A DNA stretch of 64,000 bases from Dillenia suffruticosa (taxonomy: Eukaryota > Streptophyta > Magnoliopsida > Dilleniales > Dilleniaceae): assembly GCA_033439265.1 (NCBI GenBank), contig JAVTVX010000035.1, positions 18,812,001-18,876,000 on the forward strand, given 5' to 3'. Positions 25,101 through 36,612 of this stretch are shown here, one piece after another; position 1 is the first letter of the stretch; every line of letters begins with the position of its first letter. Below the pieces are notes generated by a model. It was not told where the DNA came from, did not search any database, and saw nothing but the letters and a program-made list of their open reading frames with translations. A program made the position numbers and the translations under genes.

Positions 25101-27188
25101 TGATCATGTTCTCATATGCAGGTGACATTCTGTTGCCCTGGGAACAACAGAGAGTATCCAATGACCATTATAACGTGGTTATGAGGTTTTAGTTCATTCT
25201 CAGATTTTGGATCCATAGGGATCGTTTGAGAATGGTGTTGACTCTTTAACAAGAGTTTTACATCAGGTAGATTTTTGAGCATTTCGAGAATAACGAACAC
25301 AACCTAAAAGATACTCTTATCGTTAAAGGAAAAAGACCTGAATCTTGACACATGTCCTAGAATTTATAAAGAAATAAGAGAGATGAGCAGAATCCCTTAT
25401 TCCAGTGTAAAATACATTTCTAGTGTGTGCAATGAGGTATACACGTGCGATATACAGTTTGATGTATGCGATGAGGCATACATGACCAGACGTTTATTTT
25501 ATGGTTGATCTGGTGAGTAGGCATTAATAGAATCCTGGAAGGGATCACTGTAGAGCAGTGAAAAAGGATTCTGAAATATCTCATTTGAACTGCGGATCTC
25601 TCCATGTGTTACGGATGAGGTAATTTGCGTCTGGGATTTAGATACTGACTGGGAGTAGTGATTTGAATAAACGCAAAAGGTTTTATCTTCTTAGAGCAGT
25701 AAGAAGAGAATCTGTATATCTCTATTTACGATAGAGACTGAGCTTGTAGTATGCTCAATTGCAATTCATGAGAATGTTTGGCTTCAGAAATTTTCTGGAA
25801 GACTTAGAGGTCGTGACAGATAGTGGGAGGTCAGTGATGATTATTGTGATAATCAGACCGACACTGTGAACAAATGAAACCGTAAGTATAATAGTAAAGC
25901 CAAACACATTAATACCGAAGACCACTTTGTGAGAGATATTATCGAGAAGGGTATTGTGACATCTAAATACACCTTGACGTACAGCATGAGAGCTGATCTC
26001 TTCAGAAAATCCGTTGTGAGATATTCCTTTGTGAGATAAGGAATCATTGGGTTTAGTGTACTTTAATCTCCTTATATACTGTTTTAGATGCTTATTTTAA
26101 TATATGACATGCATGCACTATTGAGTCACATATTTAATTCATGCACTATTTGTTGTCATATATTGTGATTTTGTGATAAAAGATGTGTCAGGCAGGCATG
26201 GTCGACTCTCTCAGACGAGTAACCACCTCCGACTCTGAATGAGCGGAAATGAGACGGATTCTAGTCGTAAGAGGCTTTGAGAGTAGCCCTACTAGAACAT
26301 AAGTCGCCCTGATATGTGTTCAGGATGAGATCATATGCGATATGACTGACATGGAAATACCCACATCCATGTTGCCTGTAAGTAGCCAGATTTGAGATCT
26401 CAGATATTACCTGCGATTTGTGATATTGTCTCTGAGATACTCTCTCTGAGATCTCTGGGTAAAGTCTTATGTGTAGACTGAGTCCCGTACCTGTACAGTG
26501 TTAGAAAAATCTGACATATACCTTTTGAGAGATGGGGGATTAACACTGTGGCACGTGTTTCATACCACGTGTGATGAGACGATCATGGGATAGTGGGAGC
26601 TATTATTTGAGACGATAGTTTGATCTTGATCCCCGTTCCCACTGTGTAAGACTTGAGATCCATTGGGTGGGATCTTTTATGCCCTTATTACTTTCGGCTG
26701 TCTCTAGAAGTCTTGGTTCAATGTTGCTACTTTAGTCTGTTTACCTATGGTCCGGAAGATAAATTGAGGTCTAAGGGGCAGGTCTAGGAAAGCAGCTGAA
26801 TTGAGACTGATAGATTTAAGTTTGGGAAAAGGAAAGCAAATAGACATTACATCATAGTCGTGTATTCATAGGTCGACCTATTATGTTAATCCATGCTGGG
26901 ATTCAAACATAATGGTGAATACATAGTCGAGCAAATTGATTGGGGATCACTTTCGATGAGGAAAGTAGCTCGATAGATGTAAATGCATTGAGTCTGGGGT
27001 ATAACGAGTTATTTTTATACTAACGGTGACTCTTCGATCATCCTAACAGGTGTATCGAGAGTCTTTGCTTGCAGGTGTACTCGCCGGTCGCACGACGCCC
27101 AATCCAGTATGAAAGTCCAGTAGGGTGATATGAGAGATCGCATGAGTTGCGATCTTGTGATTGACGGAAGTGAAATGCCCTCATGTGC

Positions 27189-27198
27189 AAGTGGGAGA
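27189..27198 (+). other. Polypurine tract of the Copia element
   Basis: AAGTGGGAGA lies directly against the 3' LTR and is the expected plus-strand primer. The same sequence precedes the LTR at 42398. Confidence 0.85.
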
Positions 27199-27691
27199 TG
27201 TAGGTTAATTATGCCCATTGTGGGGCATTTTTGGTAAGAGTAAGATAATGTGGTAACTTCCATTATTAATTACCAACATTAACCATGCATTATGGTAACT
27301 CCCAAAAACTTAACCCTAATGGCTATGATTTTTTTGATTGCATTGAAAAAGAATGATTCCTACCTTGTGGGTGGATAGCAGCCATGGGAGGCAACCATGG
27401 AGGCTAGGGTTTCAAAGAATTCTCTAGAGAGAGAAAATAGAGAGAGGGATGGAGATTTTCGCGTAGGAAAATCTCCCAATGTCAAACGATTCGCCAGACA
27501 TGAGGGTTGAGGCGTTGTGACACTGTGGTGGTGATTCGACTAACCTCGTGATCACCATCCCGACTGCGAAATCGGATCAAGGAACGTGCCACTTGAAGAT
27601 TCTACGAATTGAGGTACTCTAAATCTGATCTATTTTATTTTTCAAAAATTATTATATGCTTCCGTTGTATGAGAATCCTAAAAATCCAACA
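27199..27691 (+). repeat. 3' LTR of the Copia element
   Basis: This is the partner of the LTR at 20649-21141, with the same ends and the same 493-bp length. It is followed directly by the target duplication CTAAA. It begins right after the purine tract at 27189-27198. Confidence 0.95.
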
Positions 27692-27696
27692 CTAAA

Positions 27697-28712
27697 AATA
27701 CCTTTTTCTCATTAGAAGTGTGCTGGTTGATGGAATTGTGATGAGTAGCAGAATTTGTCAATGTTGTTTCTGATTGTGTTTATCACAATATGGAAAGCGA
27801 AGAGCTAGGCGCCATTCAGAAAAGTTGAAATTAGCTTCACTACGGGAATGAGGTACGAGGTTTTTTTCTTTTCTTTTCTTTTTTTTTTTCCTTCAAAAAA
27901 AATAATAATATAATATGATAATATAAATTTATTTTACTAAAAAAATTTGCTTCTATTTGCAAAACTCTGCATTTCTGCGTAAAGTTATTTCCTTTAACTG
28001 AAAAATAATACAAAACAAAACAAAAACACTGCCCTTTAATTTAAAAATAGTAATATAAAACAAATAGAAATAGATTAAAACAAATTGAGCTCAACCAAAG
28101 TTTCCGAAATACGATCCTCTGTTGATTCTCTTCTTCCACATAAAACATAGCCAAAATTTTTGTGAGAGTTACAAATCTCATTCATTTATGATGCGGTATA
28201 TAATTAGATCTATTTTGATTCACTTTCCTCTGATATAAGAGAGGGATCAATCAATCTGTGGCTAAGATCGATTATCGATTGATCGCGAGGAGAAAGAGAG
28301 AATTTTCACGCACCATTTTATAAATTCTTTGTTTTCCGTCAATATGTTTTTCCTTCTTCTCTCAAAATGTCTCAGATGCTTTCTGAGTAATTCTGGCCAT
28401 TTTCCTACCAAAGGATCATTTTGTAAGTTCGATCAATCCAGTCATTTCGATCTAATTTTCATTGTTTTCTCTTTCAATTGATGATTGTTTCTTTGAGGAT
28501 CATCAATCTTCAATCGATAGAAAGAAAGAAATCGATAGAAAGAAAGAAAGAAATGGAATGACAGAGAGAAAAGATAGGGAAAACAAACGAGAGGGAGAAG
28601 ATAGAAGAGAGAAGACACAGAACCTGGTGGAAGAAAGAAGAAAACAAACGAAGAAGAAGAAACAAGGAAGGTAAGAAGAAGAAAACGGGGGAAGATGAGA
28701 AAAAGGAGAAAA

Positions 28713-28743
<31 letters not shown>

Positions 28744-28812
28744 ATATATGTATATATGTATATATATGTATATATGTATATATATGTATATATGTATATA
28801 TATGTATATATG

Positions 28813-28848
<36 letters not shown>

Positions 28849-29451
28849 ATATAAAAATCCTTTTCAAAAACATATATTGCAATAGTTTTTATTTTAAAAT
28901 GGTAATAAACAAATATTAAAAAGTATGATTTTCCTAATTTCTTAACAAAATAAAAATTATTTTTTTTATAATTTACAATTTTAAAGAAATACCTTTGCTA
29001 GCAAATTTAATGGAACGTGACAATTTAATTTATTGAATCACTAGGATAATGTCAATGCAAAATATAGAGATTGAAGTAATAAAAACTCTTTAAATATATC
29101 GTATTATCCGAAAGACATCTTGATTTCATTGAGAAATTTAAAATTCATTTACTAATTAAAATTTACACATAGACACAAAATTTTGTTTTATTAAGTTATA
29201 GGTGTAATTATTAGAAATTTATAAATTGTACAAAATTTTAAATAGAATAGTGCTACATTCCATTTAAACCAAGGTATAGACGTATGCACAGGCTGTTCAT
29301 TCCATTTTGTCTAGCATTAGCATTATAAGTTGAAGCACAGATAGGTTCCATTTTTCTATCACTGTTTGCCATGCTAGGTGTTTCCTGTCTGAAGATCTTT
29401 GATAGACTCTTCCCCACTGGCTTTCTTCTTACCTTTGTTGTGGGATCAGCC
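27697..29451. other. Intergenic, simple-sequence rich
   Basis: Pyrimidine and A/T runs lie near 27870, GAAA/GAAAGA purine-rich DNA fills about 28515-28690, and a TA-rich minisatellite follows. At 29380-29451 the minus strand reads GKKKASGEESIKDLQTGNT and then a stop. This could be the end of a host exon cut by the LTR at 29452, but is too short to name. Confidence 0.4.
28711..28850. repeat. TA-rich minisatellite (TATATATGTATATATGTA)
   Basis: About 140 bases are built of TATATATG/TATATG blocks in a higher-order period of roughly 18-20. The Tyr/Ile-rich reading frames on both strands over this stretch are by-products of the repeat. Confidence 0.9.
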
Positions 29452-29588
29452 TGTAACACCGTATATTCTATTTTGTGAAAAAAAAAAGAAAATGTTGGGA
29501 GGAGGCAGCGGAGTGCTACATTTTGAGGTGAAATACAGCACTCGCGCGCCAAGTCAGATTAGGGCTTTTAGCCCTAATCTGACTCTTC

Positions 29589-29623
<35 letters not shown>

Positions 29624-30061
29624 CGATTCCGCTTCCCTCTCCTCCCCTGCGGCCGCCGCGCGCTCCATCGCGTAATCGCTGCCGCCGCCTCCTCCTCCTC
29701 CTTCTTCTTCTTCTTTTTCTTCTTCTTTTCTTCTCTCATTCTCTATCTTTCTCTCTCGGATTCTCTTTCTTACTGTTTACTCTCTCTCTATCTCTCGCGA
29801 TCTCCTTCCCTCTCGATCGCCCTCTACCGCGAATCTACCATCCTCCGCCGCGAAGATCGCCGCGCTCTACCCACAGCCACTGCAGCTCCTCCCTCCCACG
29901 AGCGAGCCGCTGCAGCTCCTCCCTGGACAAGCGCCACTGCGCTCTCCTTCACGCGACTGTGCGCTCTCCTTAGTGCGAGCGCGCAGCGCGACCCTTAGCG
30001 CGAGCCTGAGCGCGCCCCAGCCTACGCGCCCCTGCACGAGCACTGCGCGCCTCTGCCAAAG
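29452..30061 (+). mobile_element. Piece of a Tekay-like (Ty3/Gypsy) LTR
   Basis: It begins TGTAACACC like the LTR at 59219. As there, a purine- or A-rich run and a CTAATC-type motif follow, then a long (CT)n tract (about 29584-29620) and a GC-rich segment of CCGCCGCG, GAGCGCG and GCGCAGCGCG motifs. It stops near 30061 where different sequence begins, so only the first part of an LTR is present. Assignment rests on the shared start and shared order of composition, not on an alignment. Confidence 0.45.
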
Positions 30062-30599
30062 TGGAAGGGACCCGTGGGGCTGCTACACAAAAACAGGCTA
30101 TGTGGCCTTTGTTTAATGCAGAAAATTTCTGGTTTGGTTTGGGGAGGTTAGGGTGATGGTTGGAGTACCCTTGCTGCACGGCAATGAGATCCTATGCAGT
30201 AGGTTGGCTTACGGACTAAAGGGGGTGGAGAGGGAAAGGAAATGGAGAATGATGGATGTGGATTGAACTTGCCTTAGCGGGTATGTCTAAGAACAAGAGC
30301 CTATCACGCTAGGGTGATGTAACCTAAGAGGCTAGGCACTCTTAAGCCCGAATTGGAGAGAAACTCTCTGGTTTTTCATCATTAATTATCTATATAAAAT
30401 GAGTACAAAACATGCCTATTTATAGGCAAGGGCTAGGGAGGCAAAAGGCTTTATTACATATGTCATTTCATGCTAAAGGACTCCATAATCCTAATAACTA
30501 TAAGGCAGTTATTTGTCTTTATTACAACACTCAAAAGACATAATAAAATACATGGAATTAATTCATAAAAGCATTTATTGAATGGAGGGATTTGTGGCC

Positions 30600-30720
30600 C
30601 TTGGACTGCATGTGCACTGCCTATGCGCTGCCTGTGCAGTGCATGTACACTGCCTATGCGCTGCCTGTGCCCTGCATGGGCACTGCATGTGCTGGCTCGT
30701 GCAGCGCCCCTGTTCCTTGC
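30600..30720. repeat. TGC-rich degenerate minisatellite
   Basis: Alternating motifs of the type CTGCCTATGCGCTGCCTGTG and CACTGCATGTGC recur at roughly 30-60 base spacing. Looser TGC-rich sequence extends to about 31200. It explains the Cys/Ala/His-rich chance frames on both strands here. Confidence 0.6.
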
Positions 30721-31394
30721 TCCCTGGCTTGTGAAATAGTGCTTGGACATGGCACACTTCTTCTGGGTCGTGCAGGAGCATAGCATGCTTTCCTGTGCGC
30801 TGGCTTGGTGCTGTCCTGCTCATTGCTGCACGCTGCACGTGCACTGGTGCATGCTTGCTGGTGCACTGCTGTGCACCCATCAGGCCATGGCTCTATTGGC
30901 TCGAGCAATAGCCTTGTCTTCTCATGCATTATGACTCCTAGTTGAGTCTCTTCACTTGCTGGACTAATTGCATACGTTTGCTCGGTAGCTCGCTCATGCT
31001 CGCTGTGCACCAAGGCAAGGTAGTGCATTGCCTTGTCTTCTTCGAGCCTTCACTCCTTCGGTTGCCTTATGGAATGCACCTCTTCACGAATAGGTGTCTC
31101 TTGGCATGGGCTGTATGCTGTCTCTTCGTGCATTGCTTTGCATGTGTGCATAGGAAGGTGGCTCATGGCATGGCTCATGGGCATGTGCAGGCTGCTCGTG
31201 CGATGGTGCCTCGTCGCATGGTGTCCTTTGGAGCGATAACCTTTTTGCTTGCTCTTTTCTATAAGCAACAGCCTCCTCAATATCCATGGAGTCAATTGCT
31301 TGATGATTGCTCGGACTTGCATGAAAAGTTGTGACCTTTGCTCGAAGGGTTGAGTCTTTTGGTGCGCGGTTGCTCAGGCTGCGCATGCTACTGC

Positions 31395-32540
31395 TCATGT
31401 ACTGCTCGCCCTCACTTGTGCTGGTTCCTTTGCATCCTTTTGCTCATGGCCTTTCGTTCGCACCTTTTGCTCGTGTCCTTTCGTGCGAACTTCTCGCGCG
31501 CTGCTCATGGCTATTGGCGGTTCCATTACATTCGTCCCTCCTTGGAGACGAACCTTGTCCTCAAGGTTGTGACTTCTTGCCTTAATCTCTTGGCTTGGAT
31601 GGCTCCCTTTTAAGTGATGTATTTTCTTGTTGAAATGGCTCCTTTGCTGTGTTCTTTTGCTTGCTTTGGGATCCTTGTGCTTTTGTTGAGAACCGAACTC
31701 TTGCCTCCTTGCTTGTGGCCATTGCTGGTTACTCTTTGGTGGTTGCACCATTTTCTTCCAAGGGACATCAATAAACTTCTTTGTCGTTGCTCCAAGGTTG
31801 CTTGCTTGTTTGCTTGATGGTGTCCTTTCATTTGACGCACGAAATGGTGTCTTTTTGTGCGCTGGACATGGCTGCTGTCCCTTGCCTTGTGATGGAGGCC
31901 ATAGAGAAATTACGTACCCTTTGGGCTGCCTTTTATTGCTTCTTTGGATAGGCTGCTTCATGTTGGTGGATTGGTAGCCTTTAGGATTGGATTGTGGCTG
32001 CATCTCAAGTATGATCCATCGATTTTCATGCATGAACTCCATTTGCATTTTGTGGTAATCGGTGATGATTCTTTCAAGGGTTGTGAGCCATTGTACTCTG
32101 AGAACTAGATCCAACTCAATATTTGTTAGGGAATAAAGATCGGTTTTGAATTCATACCCTTGTATGGTGATGGTGACTCCTCGGTGGATGGTTGAGCATT
32201 GGAACTTTTCACCGGTTGCGGTCTTGATTTGAAATGGTGTGACTTGCTCCATGAGTAGCCTTAAGGAATGTGCTGTCCTTTGCTTAATGAAATTGAGGGA
32301 TGAACCGTTGTCAATCAAGGTGTTGATATCTTGCTTTCTTATATATGCTATGGTTCTCCAAGTTTTTGGATCTTCTTCCTTGGTTAAGGCATAGATTGAG
32401 ATGTAAGACTTTTCATTGTTTGATAATATCTCTTCTGGATCTTCTTCAATGGATGTTGTGTCAATTGATTCTTCTTCATCTTCACTAAACTCGTACATGA
32501 AGAATGATGATTGCTTGCACTTGTGGCCATTGGTGAGCAT
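31395..32540 (-). pseudogene. Gag-end/protease region of the chromovirus-like element
   Basis: This is the longest open stretch in the window, 381 residues. It starts just after a zinc-knuckle end (NGHKCKQ) and has an acidic linker. The aspartic-protease-like segment has DNGSSLNFI at the catalytic position, where DTGSS/DTGAS is usual. ELDLVLRVQWLTTL and DYHKMQMEF follow, as in plant Gypsy proteases (LGVQWL, WDF..MRMEF). Beyond that it is Gln/Lys/Pro-rich with EVRTKGHEQK repeats near the end. It belongs to the element, not to a host gene. Confidence 0.6.
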
Positions 32541-33452
32541 ACGGATGGTGCAGTCACTGAAATTAAGTCTCGTAATGCCACGTTTTTAGAAAATGATTTT
32601 CTTAAGAGAGGTAAAATCGATCGAGACTTCACTTTTTATGAGATGGGTAAGCTTAACAGCTCAGTTGAGCCCAGCGGCGGGACTCAAGAACCCATTACGA
32701 ATCTTGGTCCTAGTGAGAGTGGCTCATGTAGAGGTGAGAAGGCTCCTCCTCTTCGTAAGAATAGTTAGAGACAAGTATCCCGACGCTATTTTCCGATTAA
32801 GGATGAGATTTTCATTGTGACTCTCGAGAATGATGAGAAACCCAAAACATTTCAGAAGGCTCTTGAGGGTACTATGAAAAACCAATAGCTAAAGGCCATG
32901 CAAGAGGAGATGGAATCCATGAGAGTCAATGGGGTTTAAGATCTAGTTGACTTACCCGATGATAGAAAGACTATTGGGAACAAGTAAGTTCTTAAAATAA
33001 TAAAAAAAGGCCGATGGAAATATATAAGTCCTGTCTGGTAGCTAAGGGTTACACGTAGATAAAGGGCATTGACATGAGGAAACTTTCTCTCCTTTAGTCA
33101 AATTTATATCGATCCGTTTACTCTTGGCGATTGTCGTAGGCATGAATATGGAGTTACACCAGATGGACATCAAGAACGCCTTCCTTAATGGAAGTTTGGA
33201 TGAGGAGATCCAAATTGAATAACTCTCTAGATTCGTTCTAGTAGGTCAGGAGGATAAGATTTATCGAGTTTGAAAGTCGATATACAACCTAAAGCAGTCA
33301 TCTAGGTGGTGGTACCTGAATTTTCATGAGAATGTAATATCTTATGGTTTTACAATGATCGAGAAAGATCATTATATCTATCTGATATGCACTAATGACT
33401 CTTTTGTGATCCTGTCCCTATATATGAACAATATAATGTTGACTAGTGATAA

Positions 33453-34776
33453 TGTGCAAAATGTTAATTTATTATTGATATTATGGATTGATTTTGGATT
33501 TGTTAGTACTCTAATGAATTGTTTTTATGACTTTTTATTTTTAGAAGATCAAAATTGGAGTTTGGATTAAAATGGGATTAAGGAGGTATTTTTGGAGTTA
33601 AATAGTTCAAGATATCAATTGGGTCTACAAAGGAAAGGAAGAAACCTCTAAAGTGGAAGATTTATTTTAGAAATTTTATTTCAAGTAAAATTATTTAAAG
33701 GAGTTAATTGTTTCCTATTTTTGAGAGAAGAATCTTTTTGAAATTTAGGTCATCATAAGAGAAGACTTCTAATTCATCTTGGGAACTCACAGCACTATTT
33801 ATACTCCAAGAGGGGATGACACTATTCATGAATCACAAGTGAGGCGGCTACCGTAGCACATATTCACTCCTTTAGGTTTTAGTTTTCTTTTTCTTTTTTT
33901 ATTTTCCTTTTCCTTCAAGAATATTTTTTTCTCTTTTGTTTCCACCATGAGTGGCTAGTCTCTCTTTTGATTTAAGGGAAATTTGATTGATTGTATTTAC
34001 CGTGAGATTATGTGTTTCATTTAATTTCTTACATTTTTAATTTAAGTATTTGTCGATTCTTGATTTATTTATATAAAAGATTGGTATTGGTTAATATGAC
34101 AATTTAATTTAATATTAATTTTTCTATTACTATCCAAAATTTCAATGATCCGTAATTGTTATGAATGAATGGTATAAGTAGCAAATAAGTTATTTATGTT
34201 TATGAGTTTTTTTTTACCAATATTCATGTTTAATCTACGGAATCGATAGAATAAAATTAAATAATTGTGTAGCTATACTGGTCATTTGTATTTTGGTTTA
34301 ACTGTTTTCACAGAACTTAATACTGTCATTATATCGATATAGAAAGCTATCGTGCCAAATCGATTAATGATAAATTTTTATTGGATGTTGGGTTTGGTCA
34401 ATTAATTTAGGAAAACGCAAGATTTACTACGGCTATTCTGATAAATTTAAAGTTAAATGTTTGAATTGAAAGAATAATATTTTTTAACCCATGATCAGTG
34501 AAACAATCGAATGTGTGAACTTTTGAATTAGAGTTTGGTAGATTGAATTTCTCTCTAATTTTTAGTATTTTTACATTGTTTATTTGCTCTTTAATTTTCG
34601 GTTATTAATTCTTAATTTATGAATTTATTTTACAAACCCCCCATTTTATTTTTAGCAATAACTAAGAAATTAAGTTAATATAGTTTCTAAGAGATTCGAG
34701 CTGGTACCACTATTACTACAAATTTGTTTGCATCGAGAGAATCGGTATTAATTTGAGTGTTTCGACAACCCGATCA
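33453..34776 (+). repeat. 5' LTR of the Athila-like element
   Basis: About 1.32 kb, highly similar to 39004-40306 with scattered substitutions and small length differences. It is followed at once by the primer site. It contains a GGGGATGACACTATTCATG block and a GTTTCCACCA block shared by both copies. Confidence 0.88.
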
Positions 34777-34781
34777 AATTT

Positions 34782-34799
34782 TGGCACAGTTGCTGGAGA
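34782..34799 (+). other. Primer binding site, tRNA-Asp type (degenerate)
   Basis: TGGCACAGTTGCTGGAGA lies just after the LTR. It resembles TGGCGCCGTTGCCGGGGA, the Athila-type site complementary to tRNA-Asp, with several substitutions. Confidence 0.8.
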
Positions 34800-34862
34800 A
34801 CTATTTTAATTTTTTAGTTTGTACTTTTCATTTGTTTACTGATTTTTGATGAGAAATAAAAG

Positions 34863-35360
34863 ATGGTATATCGTCAAAGGACTCTGAAGGAGTTAGTTGC
34901 ACCAATTTTGAACAAGCATCCTTTGTGCATCGAGGACCCAGCTCTTGAGGTGGCATTCGAACTCATATTTGGTTTGATTCACTTACTTCCTATTTTTCAT
35001 GGTCTTCCAGGTGAGAATCCACATAAACATTTGAAAGAATTCTACATTGTCTGTTCAAGTATGAATCCCCAAGGTGTGACCGGAGAACAGATCAAATTGA
35101 GAGCCTTTCCTTTTTTCCTAAAGGATAAGGCGAAAAATTGGTTGTACTATCTATCTCCCGATTTGATCAATACATGGAATGAAATACAGAGATTATTTTT
35201 AGAAAAAGTTTTTCCTACATCTAGGGCTGCTAACATCAGAAAGGAAATATGTGGGATCAGACAGATTAGCGGAGAAATTTTGTATGAATATTTTGAGAGA
35301 TTCAAACAACTTTGTGCCAGTTGCCCACATCATCAGATCCCAGATCAGCTCCTGATATAA
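34863..35360 (+). pseudogene. Athila-type gag region
   Basis: A 165-residue open stretch begins MVYRQRTLKELVAPILNKHP. It carries the typical Athila Gag core: PIFHGLPGENPHKHLKEFYI, GEQIKLRAFPFFLKDKAKNW, FPTSRAANIRKEICGIRQ and LCASCPHHQIPDQLLI. Further remnants continue to about 36130 (EEARQLISNMAENSQ, NLKNQITQLATLVSNLEAQ). It belongs to the nested element. Confidence 0.85.
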
Positions 35361-36417
35361 TATTTTTATGAAATACTTCTATCCATGGATAGAAGTATGG
35401 TAGATGCAGCTAGTGGAGGAGATTTGGTCAATAAAACACCAGAAGAAGCTAGACAGTTGATTTCCAACATGGCAGAAAATTCTCAATAATTTGTGATAAG
35501 AGGAGATGGAGCTATAAAACATGTCAATGAGGTAAGTCACTCAATTCTTGAAAATTAAATTTCTGAAATAACTGCTTTGGCTCGTCAGATAACTGCAGGA
35601 CAAATATAGGAAACCATGGTTTATGGAATATGCTCAATTTCCAGACATCCGACGGATATGTGTCCATCTATATAAGAAGATCCTACTTATTAAGCGAATG
35701 CCATAGGGGGATTTCCTGGTTAACCACTAGGGAAGTATGATCCCCATTTCACTCATTACAATCTTGGATGGATAGATTACCCCAACTTGAGCTATGGAAA
35801 CCAAGGAGGACAGACAAGATATTCATCTCAACATTTCAACAGACCAACACTAATACCCGCACCTGCACAACCCTCAAATTCTGGTATGTCTCTAGAAGAT
35901 ATAGTGAAAGCTCTTGCAACTAACACTCAATAAATTCAATAGGAAATGAGAACAAGTATACAAAATTTGAAAAATCAAATCACTCAACTGGCAACCTTGG
36001 TTAGTAACTTGGAAGCTCAATCCTCAGGGAAACTATCTTCACAAACAGTAGTAAACCCTAAGGAGAACGTTAACGCAATAACATTGAGAAGTGAGAAGAA
36101 ACTTCATTTGAGCTTCATTCCATCTAAGGAGGTGGATTAAAGGAAGGATATGGACAAAGAAGATGAACGCAAGCATGAAAATTCAATTAAGGTAATATCT
36201 AAGTCTTCTTTGTCTAATATTTCTAGTGCAATTGTGCCACCTTTTTCTTGTAGGTTTAAGGAATCTAAGATGGAAAAATATGAGAAGGAAGTAGGGAAGA
36301 TAAGATGTGATGAGATGGGTGAGAATGCATCTGATATCATCAAGAGAACTCGAAAAATATACGGATCCAAATATGTTCATTCTACGTTATGTTATTGGTA
36401 AAAAAAAAATAGAGTAT

Positions 36418-36612
36418 ACCATGCTAGATTTAGGAGCACCTGTTAATATTATGTCTTACTCAATTTATAGTGCTTTAAAATTAGATTTCTTAAAAGAAAC
36501 TGAATTTGTTATTCAGTTAGCTGACTACTCTTATGTTTACTCAAAGGGAATTGTTGAAGATGTTTTGGTGCAAGTTAATCAATTAATTTTTTCAGTTGAT
36601 TTTATATCTTAA
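36418..36612 (+). pseudogene. Athila-type protease region
   Basis: The translation MLDLGAPVNIMSYSIYSALK, then VIQLADYSYVYSKGIVEDVL, matches the aspartic-protease segment of Athila polyproteins (usual DLGASINVMPYS). No RT follows before the 3' noncoding part. Confidence 0.75.

Larger units (their letters stand above)
20649..27691 (+). mobile_element. Full-length Ty1/Copia retrotransposon, decayed
   Basis: Two 493-bp LTRs (20649-21141 and 27199-27691) start TGTAGG and end CCAACA. They are flanked by the 5-bp duplication CTAAA at 20644-20648 and 27692-27696. A tRNA-Met primer site follows the 5' LTR and a purine tract AAGTGGGAGA precedes the 3' LTR. Between them lie a GC-rich leader, Gag remnants (LPDSWETVKSYLTF near 22880), integrase remnants (CEFCLAGKMTRKPFG near 23740), RT remnants (about 24600-25200), RNase H remnants (about 25600-26040) and a noncoding 3' part. 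The Copia order of integrase before RT is kept. The coding part is broken in many places. The LTRs differ at about 22 sites by eye (4-5 %), so insertion was probably within the last few million years, depending on the substitution rate. Confidence 0.95.
30062..32540 (-). mobile_element. Ty3/Gypsy (chromovirus-like) element piece, no RT visible
   Basis: On the minus strand, a Gag zinc-knuckle end and an aspartic-protease region (about 32540-31990) are followed by a long Gln/Lys-rich stretch, a tail resembling the C-terminus after chromovirus integrases (LEDKVRLQGGTNVMEPP, about 31580-31530), a low-complexity zone, and an LTR-like stretch (about 30610-30062) with the TATA box GCCTATAAATAGGC near 30420. 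No reverse transcriptase or integrase core is seen. The element lacks its other end at 32540, where it meets a Copia element of opposite orientation. It is a broken fossil, possibly a non-autonomous type. Confidence 0.6.

Noticed and set aside
28442-28919. Tyr/Ile-rich reading frames on both strands
   Set aside because: They are translations of the TA/TATG minisatellite and of neighbouring GAAA repeats.
29399-29998. A 199-residue Ser/Leu/Ala-rich plus-strand frame
   Set aside because: It is a low-complexity by-product of (CT)n and GC-rich LTR-like DNA.
31395-32540. The longest open frame as a host gene
   Set aside because: Zinc-knuckle, protease-like and integrase-tail-like segments assign it to a Gypsy element.
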